Shown here one piece after another: positions 1-7,588 of a stretch of 64,000 nt of DNA (position 1 is its first letter; each line of letters opens with the position of its first letter). Made by a program: the position numbers and the translations under genes. The stretch comes from JAICKM01 sp050998805. Its GTDB lineage: Bacteria; Chloroflexota; Chloroflexia; QHBQ01; JAICKM01. Below the pieces are notes generated by a model. That model saw only the letters and a list, made by a program, of their open reading frames with translations, searched no databases and had not been told where the DNA came from. The stretch lies in NCBI GenBank assembly GCA_050998805.1, contig JBPCPV010000011.1, positions 1 through 64,000 of the forward strand. The letters run 5' to 3'.

Positions 1-1
1 A

Positions 2-385
2 GCGCCTTTTTTTTCGACCCGCCGCGGGTTGCCCCACACCCCCTACTACCTGCTCGAGGACCGAGGCGGGATCATCCCTGTCGAGGTGAAGCCGACCCGC
101 CGCGCCACGAGTCCCTACCCCGGCGACATACTACAGCTCCTCGCCTACTGCCTGCTGGTCGAGGAGAAGCATGGCCGCCCCGCCTACGGCCTGCTCCGCT
201 ACGCCGGAAACACCTTCCGCATTGACTACACCGACACCGCCCGCACTCACCTGCTGGCGACCGTCGAGGAGATCCGAGCCGCGATGCTCGGCCCCGAACT
301 CTCCCGCAGCCACAACGACCCGGTGCGCTGCGCCCACTGCTCCTACTGCGCGGTCTGCGACGAGGCGCTGGCGTGCGAGGAGTGA
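2..385 (+). CDS. Cas4/RecB-like PD-(D/E)XK nuclease, C-terminal part (5' end outside window)
   Basis: The frame is open from the window edge, so the N-terminal part is missing; 127 residues remain. They hold the second half of a Cas4-type (Dna2/RecB-like) nuclease: a P-V-E-V-K strand carrying the catalytic E and K, a helix with Q-L-L-A-Y (motif IV region), and a C-terminal Cys cluster (CAHCSYCAVC plus a last Cys) that in this family binds an Fe-S cluster. Family members are exonucleases on single-stranded ends, working in CRISPR adaptation or as free-standing enzymes. No cas1, cas2 or repeat array follows, so a CRISPR role is not shown. A TTG at 29 could serve as a start, but it would remove most of the nuclease core and is unlikely. 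The next gene starts 19 nt downstream. Confidence 0.72.
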   Translation, partial: APFFSTRRGLPHTPYYLLEDRGGIIPVEVKPTRRATSPYPGDILQLLAYCLLVEEKHGRPAYGLLRYAGNTFRIDYTDTARTHLLATVEEIRAAMLGPELSRSHNDPVRCAHCSYCAVCDEALACEE

Positions 386-404
386 AAAGAAGATAGGTGT
401 ACTG

Positions 405-932
405 ATGAGAGCAAAGATACGTCTGTTTACATTCTTCTTGGCATGCGCGGTTCTAGTGGGATGTGATAACCCTCCACCGCCCACGCCCGTGCCCGCGCCT
501 TCGCCGGTGCCGCCCACGCCCACTAGCTCGCTACCCACATGTGCAGTGACGCTCCCCAACGGCAGCGTACCTCCGAACGTGCCAGGTGTCACTCCCATGA
601 AGGTGCCGTGTCCGTCCTGCCACGGCAACGGAACTCTGTGGACCACCTTCCCGCCCGACGGCCGTGTACCGGCAACATCGAACAGCGTGGGTGCGTTAGA
701 GACGACGTTCGGATGGTGGGAGGCACCGGGAATCACCGATGTCCTGACTGTGCAGGGACGCAGAATTGATGCGCCGGCCCCGCCGTTGCTTGCAAAGATC
801 CCCGCTGGTGCTGAAGGCGGCGGCTTCCATCAAATCACGGTCGTCTTTCCGACAGCCGGGTGCTGGGAAATCACCGGGAAAGCGGGCACAGCCGGCCTCA
901 CGTTCGTGGTCCAGGTGATCAAGGGCGAATGA
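405..932 (+). CDS. Predicted lipoprotein of unknown function
   Basis: A 175-residue protein starting at ATG 405, the first start after the preceding stop. The N-terminus has basic residues, a hydrophobic stretch and a lipobox ending V-L-V-G-C, so it should be lipid-anchored on the outer face of the membrane. A Pro/Thr-rich linker (about residues 24-45) follows, then a compact domain with a CPSC pair and, near the end, a pattern FPTAGCWEITG that recurs in secreted beta-sandwich proteins of Actinobacteria and Chloroflexota. No catalytic motif is visible. The stop abuts the stop of the convergent gene with no spacer. Function unknown. Confidence 0.75.
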   Translation: MRAKIRLFTFFLACAVLVGCDNPPPPTPVPAPSPVPPTPTSSLPTCAVTLPNGSVPPNVPGVTPMKVPCPSCHGNGTLWTTFPPDGRVPATSNSVGALETTFGWWEAPGITDVLTVQGRRIDAPAPPLLAKIPAGAEGGGFHQITVVFPTAGCWEITGKAGTAGLTFVVQVIKGE

Positions 933-1643
933 TCAGTTGATCTCGACGGCTGTTTGACCATCCGGCATACGGTGGGCGCGGATGTTGCGCCACCAGCCCC
1001 CGCCTTGCAGGAATCGGAGATGGTTGGGGTCATTCGGACCCCAGTCGCCTCCGCAGAGGGGCAAGAGTTCCCTGTAGAAAGCCTGTACTTGCTCAGGGCT
1101 TGCCGACGTTACATAGGCTGTTCCATAATGTCCTCCGCAATACTCTTCCGGATCGACGTTCGGCGGGATGTAGTCTATGCAGTGGATAGAGCCGTATTGC
1201 GTAATGTGCGCCCCAGGATAGACAGGAAAGCGCCATCTGTTGGGCACCCTACCCCAGGCGATCTGCACAGAGGTTCCACCGCCGCCTAGCTGGACGTGTT
1301 GTTGGAGCCAGAGATCCCAGGGCAGCGACTCCTCCTTGCCGGTCCAACGGCAGTAGTGGTCGGCGTGGATTCCGGCGTCGGGTCCGCAGATCCAACCGGT
1401 CGCACGCAGCGATCTGAGTAACAAGATCCCGAGTTGCTGAGTGTCGGAATCAGTCGTGTAGGTGAGGACATGGAGAGAAGGCGAGTCGTTCGGCGCGTAC
1501 CGCACGTCCGAGGCATCCGGCGCGCGCGGGATGTCGGCCTCTTGGTAGTGGGGCCGCACGACCTGGTCATAAAGCGCGCCGCTCACGTGGGGAGTGATCC
1601 GACCATAAAGCACCCAGACAGCCAGGGCAAGCACCAGCGCCAC
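933..1643 (-). CDS. Unknown membrane-anchored protein
   Basis: The GTG start at 1643 gives 236 residues: a single N-terminal membrane segment followed by an extracytoplasmic domain with several Cys and Trp. No family is recognised. The frame stays open upstream to 1736, overlapping the helicase gene, and the residues just before the GTG (T-K-K-L-I-L-L-L-G-V-V-A) would complete a good signal anchor with a positive N-terminus. However, no ATG, GTG or TTG lies in that stretch. The true start is therefore uncertain and may be translationally coupled to the helicase gene, whose stop is 17 nt upstream. No Shine-Dalgarno sequence precedes the GTG. Confidence 0.6.
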   Translation of the reverse strand: MALVLALAVWVLYGRITPHVSGALYDQVVRPHYQEADIPRAPDASDVRYAPNDSPSLHVLTYTTDSDTQQLGILLLRSLRATGWICGPDAGIHADHYCRWTGKEESLPWDLWLQQHVQLGGGGTSVQIAWGRVPNRWRFPVYPGAHITQYGSIHCIDYIPPNVDPEEYCGGHYGTAYVTSASPEQVQAFYRELLPLCGGDWGPNDPNHLRFLQGGGWWRNIRAHRMPDGQTAVEIN

Positions 1644-1660
1644 AACGCCGAGCAGCAGAA

Positions 1661-3394
1661 TCAGCTTTTTCGTTTCACACTCCCCTTCTTGCTCCCCGGC
1701 TTGCTCTTGTGCGGTGGGCCGGGGCGCGATGTGTGCCTAGGTGCCGTCCGGGGGCGGGCCGAGGGAGCTGCCGGGCGGGTGATGTTCGGGCCGGGTGCGG
1801 CGGAGATCGGCGGCTGGGGCACATCCTGGCCGGCAAGCGTTGGCTGCACGCGGTGGCCCTTGATCGTGGTGCGGAGCAGGGCGCGGATCACCGCCTCGCG
1901 GGCGGCTGTAGGCACCTCGACGACGGCCGAGCGGTCGTAAATATCTATCGCGCCGATGGCCCGCCCGGAGATGCCGGCTTCGTTCGCGATCGCGCCCACC
2001 AGGTCGCCGGGGCGCACCCCGTGCGAGCGCCCCACGTTCAGGAAGATGCGGCTCATGCCCGGCTCCACTCCGTCCTCCATCTCGACCGGCTCGACGCCCT
2101 CCGTCAGCGGGCGGTCGCCGTCGGTCGCCATCTTCGCGGCGGCTGCGGCTATCTCGCTGAGGTCGAACTCCTCTGCGAGTTCGCTGACCATCGTCAGGAA
2201 CGGGGCCAGGTTGCCAGCCGCGATCTTCTCGCGGAGCGTCTCCTTCAGCGCCTCACGGCGGCGGCCCTCCACATCGGCCAGGGTCGGCAGCCGTAGGGCG
2301 CGGATCTTTTGGCGGATCACCCGCTCAATCGTCCGCAGGTGGCGTATCTCGTTCGGCTGCACAAACGTGATCGCCTTGCCGGTCCGCCCCGCCCGCCCGG
2401 TGCGCCCGATGCGGTGGATATACGCCTCGCCGTCTTCGGGGATCGCGTAGTTGAAGACATGCGTCACGCCGGTGACATCCAGCCCACGCGCCGCCACATC
2501 GGTCGCCACGAGCAACTCAACCTGGCCGCTGCGGAAGCGGCTCATCACCCGGTCGCGCTGCACCTGGTTCAGATCGCCGTGCAACGTCTCCGCGTCGAAG
2601 CCCCGCGACATCAGCGCCTCGCCCAACTCGTCCACATCGCGCTTCGTGCGGGCGAAGATCATGGCCGAGTCCGGCTCGTCATGGTCGAGTATGCGGGTCA
2701 GCGTGTCCAGCTTGGTGCGGGGAGTGACCTCGATGTACCACTGCTCAATCGCAGGCACGGTCAGTTCAGTCGAGGCGATGGTCACGCGCACCGGGTCGTG
2801 GAGGTATTTTCGCGCCAGGTCGGCGATGCGCGGCGGGATAGTCGCCGAAAACAGCGACATTTGCCGCTCGGCGGGCACGGTATCGAGTATGCTCTCGATG
2901 TCCTCGATGAAGCCCATGTCGAGCATCTCGTCGGCCTCGTCGAGCACAATCGTCCTCACTGCGTCGAGTGACAGCGAGCCGCGCCGCAGGTGGTCGAGCA
3001 GGCGGCCAGGCGTGCCGATGACCACATGCACGCCCCGCCCCAGCGCGTGCAGTTGGCGGATGATCGGCTGCCCACCGTAGACCGGCAGCACATGGATGCC
3101 CCGGTCGCGCCCCAGCCTGTGCGTCGCCTCAGCGACCTGCACCGCCAGCTCCCGCGTTGGGGCGAGTACGAGCGCCTGCACGCGCCTGTCCTCGGTGTCC
3201 ACGCGCTCGACAATCGGTATGGCGAACGCCGCCGTCTTGCCGGTGCCGGTCTGCGCCTGCGCGATCACATCGCGGCCTTCGAGCAGCAGGCGGATAGTCT
3301 GCTCCTGGATCGGCGTCGGTTCCTCGTAGCCGAGTTCGGCCACCGTTGCGAGCATCCCTTCGCTCAGAGGCAGCTCGGCGAATGTTCCTGGCAT
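1661..3394 (-). CDS. deaD: DEAD-box RNA helicase with DbpA-type RNA-binding tail
   Basis: An ATP-dependent RNA helicase of 577 residues, probably acting in ribosome assembly or cold-stress RNA unwinding. Motifs in order: Q motif (E-E-P-T-P-I-Q), Walker A AQTGTGKT, PTREL, TPGRLLD, the DEAD box, SAT, a helicase C domain with DVAARGLDV, and HRIGRTGRAGR. The tail (about 450-530) matches the DbpA/CsdA RNA-binding domain (R-I-F-L-N-V-G, G-A-I-D-I-Y-D), followed by a basic Pro/Lys-rich end. Start ATG 3394 is preceded by GGGAGGA. The symbol is by family; cshA-like names would fit as well. Confidence 0.93.
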   Translation of the reverse strand: MPGTFAELPLSEGMLATVAELGYEEPTPIQEQTIRLLLEGRDVIAQAQTGTGKTAAFAIPIVERVDTEDRRVQALVLAPTRELAVQVAEATHRLGRDRGIHVLPVYGGQPIIRQLHALGRGVHVVIGTPGRLLDHLRRGSLSLDAVRTIVLDEADEMLDMGFIEDIESILDTVPAERQMSLFSATIPPRIADLARKYLHDPVRVTIASTELTVPAIEQWYIEVTPRTKLDTLTRILDHDEPDSAMIFARTKRDVDELGEALMSRGFDAETLHGDLNQVQRDRVMSRFRSGQVELLVATDVAARGLDVTGVTHVFNYAIPEDGEAYIHRIGRTGRAGRTGKAITFVQPNEIRHLRTIERVIRQKIRALRLPTLADVEGRRREALKETLREKIAAGNLAPFLTMVSELAEEFDLSEIAAAAAKMATDGDRPLTEGVEPVEMEDGVEPGMSRIFLNVGRSHGVRPGDLVGAIANEAGISGRAIGAIDIYDRSAVVEVPTAAREAVIRALLRTTIKGHRVQPTLAGQDVPQPPISAAPGPNITRPAAPSARPRTAPRHTSRPGPPHKSKPGSKKGSVKRKS

Positions 3395-3420
3395 CTAGAT
3401 CGGTCCTCCCAAGCTATGTA

Positions 3421-3455
3421 AGCCGTCAGCAATCAGCCGTCAGCCGTCAGCCACC
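3421..3455. repeat. Heptanucleotide array, TCAGCNN type
   Basis: About five imperfect 7-bp units (TCAGCAA, TCAGCCG, TCAGCCG, TCAGCCA) lie in the predicted 5' leader of the DEAD-box helicase gene. The 7-bp period matches other arrays in the window. Confidence 0.75.
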
Positions 3456-3461
3456 AAGCTA

Positions 3462-3490
3462 ACTATACCGAAAGTCGCGCCCGATTGCAA
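3462..3490 (-). promoter_or_regulatory. Sigma70-type promoter of the DEAD-box helicase gene
   Basis: On the minus strand TTGCAA (3490-3485), 17 nt, then TATAGT (3467-3462). The predicted transcript starts near 3455 and carries a leader of about 60 nt that includes a TCAGCNN heptamer array. Confidence 0.6.
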
Positions 3491-3521
3491 TCGCGCCGAT
3501 TGCGTATCGCGTCCCCACCCC

Positions 3522-3551
3522 ACTGTCATTCTGAGCGCAGCGAAGAATCTC
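3522..3551 (-). repeat. 30-bp dispersed repeat, copy 1
   Basis: The minus-strand copy begins GAGATTCTTCG and ends AGAATGACAGT. Three other copies occur at 5349-5378, 14658-14687 and 45549-45578. Confidence 0.85.
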
Positions 3552-3562
3552 TGCGAGTGTCT

Positions 3563-3609
3563 GGGGCAAGGGGAACGTCTGTGGGAGATTCGCTCTGCGC
3601 TCGATGAGC
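3563..3609. repeat. Second dispersed repeat, copy 1
   Basis: About 47 bp built around GTCTGTGGGAGA and CGCTCTGCGCTCGAT. It matches 43553-43600 closely and, inverted, 43646-43676. Confidence 0.7.
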
Positions 3610-3639
3610 TAGCCCTACAATCCGTAATCCGCAATCGCC

Positions 3640-3668
3640 TTGACGCTCATGCCCCTTCCGCCTATACT
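3640..3668 (+). promoter_or_regulatory. Sigma70-type promoter of the metallopeptidase gene
   Basis: TTGACG (3640-3645), 17-nt spacer, TATACT (3663-3668). The start codon at 3704 follows after a short leader with AAAGGAGA. Confidence 0.75.
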
Positions 3669-3703
3669 ATATCAGACCCTTGCCATAGGCCCAAAGGAGA
3701 CAC

Positions 3704-5158
3704 ATGTACAAACGCATCCTCGCCTGCCTCTTCCTGTTCCTGACGGCCGCGGCGTGCAGCCCCTTCGATTCGCCCACCCCGACAGCCGTCCCGACGGCAG
3801 CCCCTACAGTCGCCCCAACCGTCGCGGCAACCGCCGTGCCGACTGCCCTGCCGACTGCGTTGCCGACCGACACCGCGATACCTGTGACGGACACGCCCCA
3901 GGCGATCCCGACTTCGGCGGGCGAAGCCACTCCGTCGGCAGCCGAGGCGACCCCGCCGACAGCCGGGGCCACCACGCCGACAGCCGCGCCCACCTCACCG
4001 GCAGCCGAGGCCACTGTGAAGCCGGCGACCCAGAAGCAGGTAGACAAAATCGAGCAAGAGACGGCTTCTCTACGCGGACTCAAGCCGAAGGCCGCCGTGC
4101 CCGACCACTTCATCTCGCAGGCGCAGATGCAGAGCAGCCTGACCAAGCAGATCGCCGACGAGTATTCGCACGCCGATGCGAAGCGCGATGCCCGCGACCT
4201 CTGGTATCTGCGGCTGGATGACTCGCCCAGCCTAGATCTCTACCAGCTACAGGTCGATCTGCTCGGCGAACAGGTGATCGGCTACTACGACCCCGACAAG
4301 AAAGAGCTGTTCGTGCTCAACACCCAGCAGCCCCTCGACCCCGAAGCCGTCTCGACCCTCTCGCATGAGTACACTCACAGCCTACAGGATCAGTACTTCG
4401 ACCTGAACAAGGTGCGGCCCAAGCACTTGCAGGACAACGACCGCAGCCAGGCCATCACCTCGCTGATCGAGGGCGATGCGGTGCTGGAGCAGTCGCTGTT
4501 CGCGCAGCAGTACATGAGCGCCGCCGATCTACTCAGCCTAATGGGTGCCTCATCAGCGCATCCCAACCCGGTGCTCGACAAGGCCCCGGCCTATATCCGC
4601 GACGGGCTGATCTTCCCCTACGAGAAGGGCGAGCAGTTCGTGCTCGCGCTCTACGAGAAGGGCGGCTACGCGGCCGTCAACAAAGCCTTCACCGATCCGC
4701 CGACGACCAGCGCGCAGATCCTCCACCCCGAAAAGTACCTCGCCAACCCGCGTGAGACGGCACTGCCCGTGAACCTGCCGCCGCTCACAAGCACCCTCGG
4801 CACCGGCTGGACGCAGCAATCGAGCGACACCCTCGGCGAGTTCGACCTGAACAGCCTGCTCACCACGAACGGCGTGGACCGGCCAGCAGCAACGGCGGGC
4901 TGGGGCGGAGCGCGCTACGCCCTCTACGCCAACGGCGCGTCGGTCGTGATGCTCATGGAGAGCCGCTGGGACAGGCTGGCGGACGTGAACGAGTTCGAGA
5001 CCGCCATGCTGGACAGCCTCTCCAAATCCACCCGCAACGGCAGCCTCTGGATCAGCAAGGGCCGAACGATCGGCCTCAGGCAGCAGGGCGATGCCGTGTA
5101 CTACGTCGCCGGAAGCGATGCCACGGTCGTGAACCGCGTGCTTGCCGCGATCAAGTAA
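3704..5158 (+). CDS. Predicted lipoprotein zinc metallopeptidase
   Basis: A 484-residue secreted protein. A signal sequence ends in the lipobox L-T-A-A-A-C (Cys18), so the mature protein is lipid-anchored outside the membrane. A Pro/Thr/Ala-rich tether spans about residues 22-108. The globular part contains HEYTH (221-225), an HExxH zinc site, and S-L-I-E-G-D-A (Glu256), the spacing expected for a gluzincin third ligand. This supports a peptidase fold, but the substrate is unknown. ATG 3704 follows AAAGGAGACAC. It is transcribed alone. Confidence 0.8.
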   Translation: MYKRILACLFLFLTAAACSPFDSPTPTAVPTAAPTVAPTVAATAVPTALPTALPTDTAIPVTDTPQAIPTSAGEATPSAAEATPPTAGATTPTAAPTSPAAEATVKPATQKQVDKIEQETASLRGLKPKAAVPDHFISQAQMQSSLTKQIADEYSHADAKRDARDLWYLRLDDSPSLDLYQLQVDLLGEQVIGYYDPDKKELFVLNTQQPLDPEAVSTLSHEYTHSLQDQYFDLNKVRPKHLQDNDRSQAITSLIEGDAVLEQSLFAQQYMSAADLLSLMGASSAHPNPVLDKAPAYIRDGLIFPYEKGEQFVLALYEKGGYAAVNKAFTDPPTTSAQILHPEKYLANPRETALPVNLPPLTSTLGTGWTQQSSDTLGEFDLNSLLTTNGVDRPAATAGWGGARYALYANGASVVMLMESRWDRLADVNEFETAMLDSLSKSTRNGSLWISKGRTIGLRQQGDAVYYVAGSDATVVNRVLAAIK

Positions 5159-5569
5159 GCGTTCAGCAGTCAGTTAGCAGCCGTCAGCGTTCAGCTTATC
5201 AGTATTCTATCAGCTTTCTGGGGTCGCGTCAGGCACGGCGATGGGCCTCCGGCTGATAATTCGTGTCTGGGGGCTGATTCTAGATAGTCATTTTGCGCGA
5301 GTAGGCGATAGGTAGCGCCACTTGAGCGAAACGTAGAATCCCCGGCCAGAGATTCTTCGCTGCGCTCAGAATGACAGTAGTTTAGAGGCTGCATCGCTAC
5401 TCACAAGTACCCTGACCGATGTTTCTCAGCCATGTCGTCGGCAAAATGCTCGCCGCAGTCTTCCGACAGCGCCGAGGTTGTGCCGTCAATCGTACCGATG
5501 TATCCATCCAAAGAAATCAAACAGCGTGCCTTCGCCTGCCTGCTCCTCGTCTGCCTGCTCTTCCATCGG
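5159..5569. other. Repeat-containing intergenic region, no gene seen
   Basis: It lies between two genes whose 3' ends face each other. It contains degenerate TCAGCNN/TTAGCNN heptamers (about 5163-5215) and a copy of the 30-bp dispersed repeat (5349-5378). Short open frames here lack ribosome-binding sites and cross the repeats, so none is called. Confidence 0.6.
5349..5378 (+). repeat. 30-bp dispersed repeat, copy 2
   Basis: A plus-strand copy beginning GAGATTCTTCG and ending AGAATGACAGT, identical to the 45549-45578 copy over 30 bp as read by eye. Confidence 0.88.
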
Positions 5570-6856
5570 TTACAGCCCCTTCCCCTTCGTGATCACTTTC
5601 AGGCCGCGCATGTAGGGCTGTAGGACTTCGGGCACGTCAACCGAGCCGTCCTCGCGCTGGTAGTTCTCGAGGATCGCCGCGACGCTGCGGCCTACGGCGA
5701 GGCCGGAGCCGTTGAGCGTGTGGACGAACTGGGGCTTCGCTTCGGGCGTGGGGCGGTAGCGGATGCCGGCGCGGCGGGCCTGGAAGTCGGTGAAGTTCGA
5801 GCAGGACGATATTTCGACGTACTTGCCCTGGCCGGGCATCCAGGCTTCGGGGTCGTACTTCTTGGCCGCGGTGAAGCCGACATCTCCGGTACACATCTGG
5901 GCGATGTGATATGGGAGGCCGAGGCGCTGCAAGCAGTCTTCGGCGTCAGCGACGAGGGTTTCGAGTTCGTCCCAGGAGGTTTCGGGGGCGACGAACTTGA
6001 CCATCTCGACTTTGTTGAACTGGTGGACGCGGAGCATACCCCGGCTGTCGCGCCCGCCGGCACCGGCCTCTTTGCGGAAGCAGGCGGTGTAGCCTACTAG
6101 GTAGATCGGCAGCTTCGAGGCGTCGAGGATCTCCTCTCGGTAGAGGTTTGTCACGGGGACTTCGGCGGTCGGGTCGAGGTAAAGATCCTCTCCTTCGATG
6201 CGGTACATGTCGTCGGCGAACTTCGGGAGCTGGCCGGTGCCCACCATGCAATCGGCCTTCACCAGGTAGGGCGTGAGAACCTCGGTGTAGCCGTGCTCGG
6301 TGACGTGGAGATCGAGGAAGTAGCTGATCAGGGCGCGCTCGAGTAGCGCGCCCGCGCCGACCAGCACGTAGAAGCGCGCGCCCGAAATCTTGCTGGCTCG
6401 CGCGAAGTCGGCAATGCCCAGCGCCTCTGCGATCTCCCAGTGGGGGCGCGGCTCGAAGTCGAACTTGCGGGGCGTGCCCCAGGTCCGCACGACGATGTTT
6501 TCGGTGTCGTCCTTACCCTCATGGACCGACTCGTGGGGTATGTTCGGGATGCTGAGGAGCAGGCCGCGCATCTGCTCCTGGGTGACGGCGATCTCACGCG
6601 CGATACCGGTGATCCGGTCGCCGGCCCGGCGCATCGAGCCGACCTTATACGCGCGCTCGTCGTCGTTTTGGATCCTCGGAATCTCCTCCGAGACACGATT
6701 GCGTTCGGCGCGCAACGCCTCGTCCTCGGTCTTGAGGGCGCGGATGCGGGCGTCCATGTCGAGCATCCGGTCCACGACGGATTCATCTTCGCCGCGCCGC
6801 CGCTGCGACTCGCGCACCAGGTCGGGGTTTTCGCGGATCAGTTTCAGGTCGAGCAT
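5570..6856 (-). CDS. serS: Seryl-tRNA synthetase
   Basis: Charges tRNA-Ser with serine in the cytoplasm (class II aminoacyl-tRNA synthetase). At 428 residues it has family length. The start ATG 6856 gives the classic M-L-D-L-K-L-I-R-E-N-P beginning; an upstream in-frame start would add an unrelated 24 residues inside the previous gene. Residues 1-110 form the helical tRNA-binding arm. Motif 2 (A-C-F-R-K-E-A-G-A-G-G-R-D-S-R-G) and motif 3 (N-G-S-G-L-A-V-G-R, then I-L-E-N-Y-Q) are intact. It is cotranscribed with the HNH gene upstream, one nucleotide separating stop and start. Confidence 0.97.
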   Translation of the reverse strand: MLDLKLIRENPDLVRESQRRRGEDESVVDRMLDMDARIRALKTEDEALRAERNRVSEEIPRIQNDDERAYKVGSMRRAGDRITGIAREIAVTQEQMRGLLLSIPNIPHESVHEGKDDTENIVVRTWGTPRKFDFEPRPHWEIAEALGIADFARASKISGARFYVLVGAGALLERALISYFLDLHVTEHGYTEVLTPYLVKADCMVGTGQLPKFADDMYRIEGEDLYLDPTAEVPVTNLYREEILDASKLPIYLVGYTACFRKEAGAGGRDSRGMLRVHQFNKVEMVKFVAPETSWDELETLVADAEDCLQRLGLPYHIAQMCTGDVGFTAAKKYDPEAWMPGQGKYVEISSCSNFTDFQARRAGIRYRPTPEAKPQFVHTLNGSGLAVGRSVAAILENYQREDGSVDVPEVLQPYMRGLKVITKGKGL

Positions 6857-6857
6857 G

Positions 6858-7412
6858 TCAGTTACCGAGGCCCGGCAGGAACTTGTGCCACTCTTCGAGG
6901 GAGGCGGCCTGCGCGTAGCGGTATACAAGGTGGTAGATGTTGGCCCGAGGTTGGCGCGGTGCCTTGAGGGGGCGCATCCGCGACTCCTCGAGGGTCTTGC
7001 CGCCCTTCCGATGGTTGCAGGCGCGGCAGGCCGACACGAGGTTCTCCCATGTGTGGGGGCCGCCGCGCGACTTGGGCATCACATGGTCGAGCGTCAGGTC
7101 GCGCGTGTGCTGGCCGCAGTACTGGCAGGTGTAGTCGTCGCGCAGGAAGACCTCACGGCGGGAGAGTTTGGCGCGGGGGTGGGGCCTGCGGATCAGGTGG
7201 GACAGGCGGATCACCGATGGGGCGTGTATCGAGTTCGACGGCGTGTGTATGATCGCGTGATTCAGCTCGAGGACTTCGGCCTTGCCGTTGAAGACAAGCA
7301 CAAGCGCCCGCTTGACGTTACAGACGTTCAGCGGCTCGTAATTCTGGTTCAGAACCAGGACGGGTGCATCTATCTCTCTCGGCACGTTCCAAACTCCGTC
7401 GTTCCCGGCCAT
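6858..7412 (-). CDS. HNH endonuclease family protein
   Basis: A 184-residue protein with an N-terminal region (L-N-Q-N-Y-E-P-L-N-V) typical of stand-alone HNH proteins in Chloroflexota, cyanobacteria and actinobacteria. A zinc-stabilised HNH fold follows: CQYC (96-99), L-D-H (108-110, catalytic His), the N of W-E-N-L-V, and CRACNH (129-134). Such genes are common housekeeping neighbours; the substrate is unknown, though DNA nicking is the family expectation. It is first in an operon with serS. Confidence 0.88.
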   Translation of the reverse strand: MAGNDGVWNVPREIDAPVLVLNQNYEPLNVCNVKRALVLVFNGKAEVLELNHAIIHTPSNSIHAPSVIRLSHLIRRPHPRAKLSRREVFLRDDYTCQYCGQHTRDLTLDHVMPKSRGGPHTWENLVSACRACNHRKGGKTLEESRMRPLKAPRQPRANIYHLVYRYAQAASLEEWHKFLPGLGN

Positions 7413-7502
7413 CAGCCGGCCACAGCTAAGTCAAAGGCTTCCTCCATACAAACTCCGACGGCTCGTCGCACCTGCCGGTGCCCGATACCGCCTTGTGCTC
7501 TA

Positions 7503-7531
7503 ATTGTACCACGTTCAGGGCGATTCGACAA
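7503..7531 (-). promoter_or_regulatory. Sigma70-type promoter of the HNH-serS operon
   Basis: On the minus strand TTGTCG (7531-7526), 17 nt, TACAAT (7508-7503). The leader to the HNH start is roughly 80 nt. Confidence 0.65.
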
Positions 7532-7588
7532 TGCAGGGGATATGTCTAGCGCGTAGTATGTAGTGCCTACCGCCCCAACCACCACCCA

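Larger units (their letters stand above)
3395..3703. other. Repeat-filled intergenic region between divergent genes
   Basis: No gene is supported here. It holds a TCAGCNN heptamer array (3421-3455), the helicase promoter, one copy of the 30-bp dispersed repeat (3522-3551), one copy of a second dispersed repeat (about 3563-3609) and the promoter of the downstream metallopeptidase gene (3640-3668). Confidence 0.7.

Noticed and set aside
3440..3634. Small minus-strand open frame beginning in the helicase upstream region
   Set aside because: It is the translation of the 30-bp dispersed repeat (S-E-R-I-S-type peptide), has no ribosome-binding site and crosses promoters.
5432..5623. 63-codon plus-strand open frame before serS
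   Set aside because: It overlaps the end of serS on the other strand, shows no domain and has no Shine-Dalgarno sequence.
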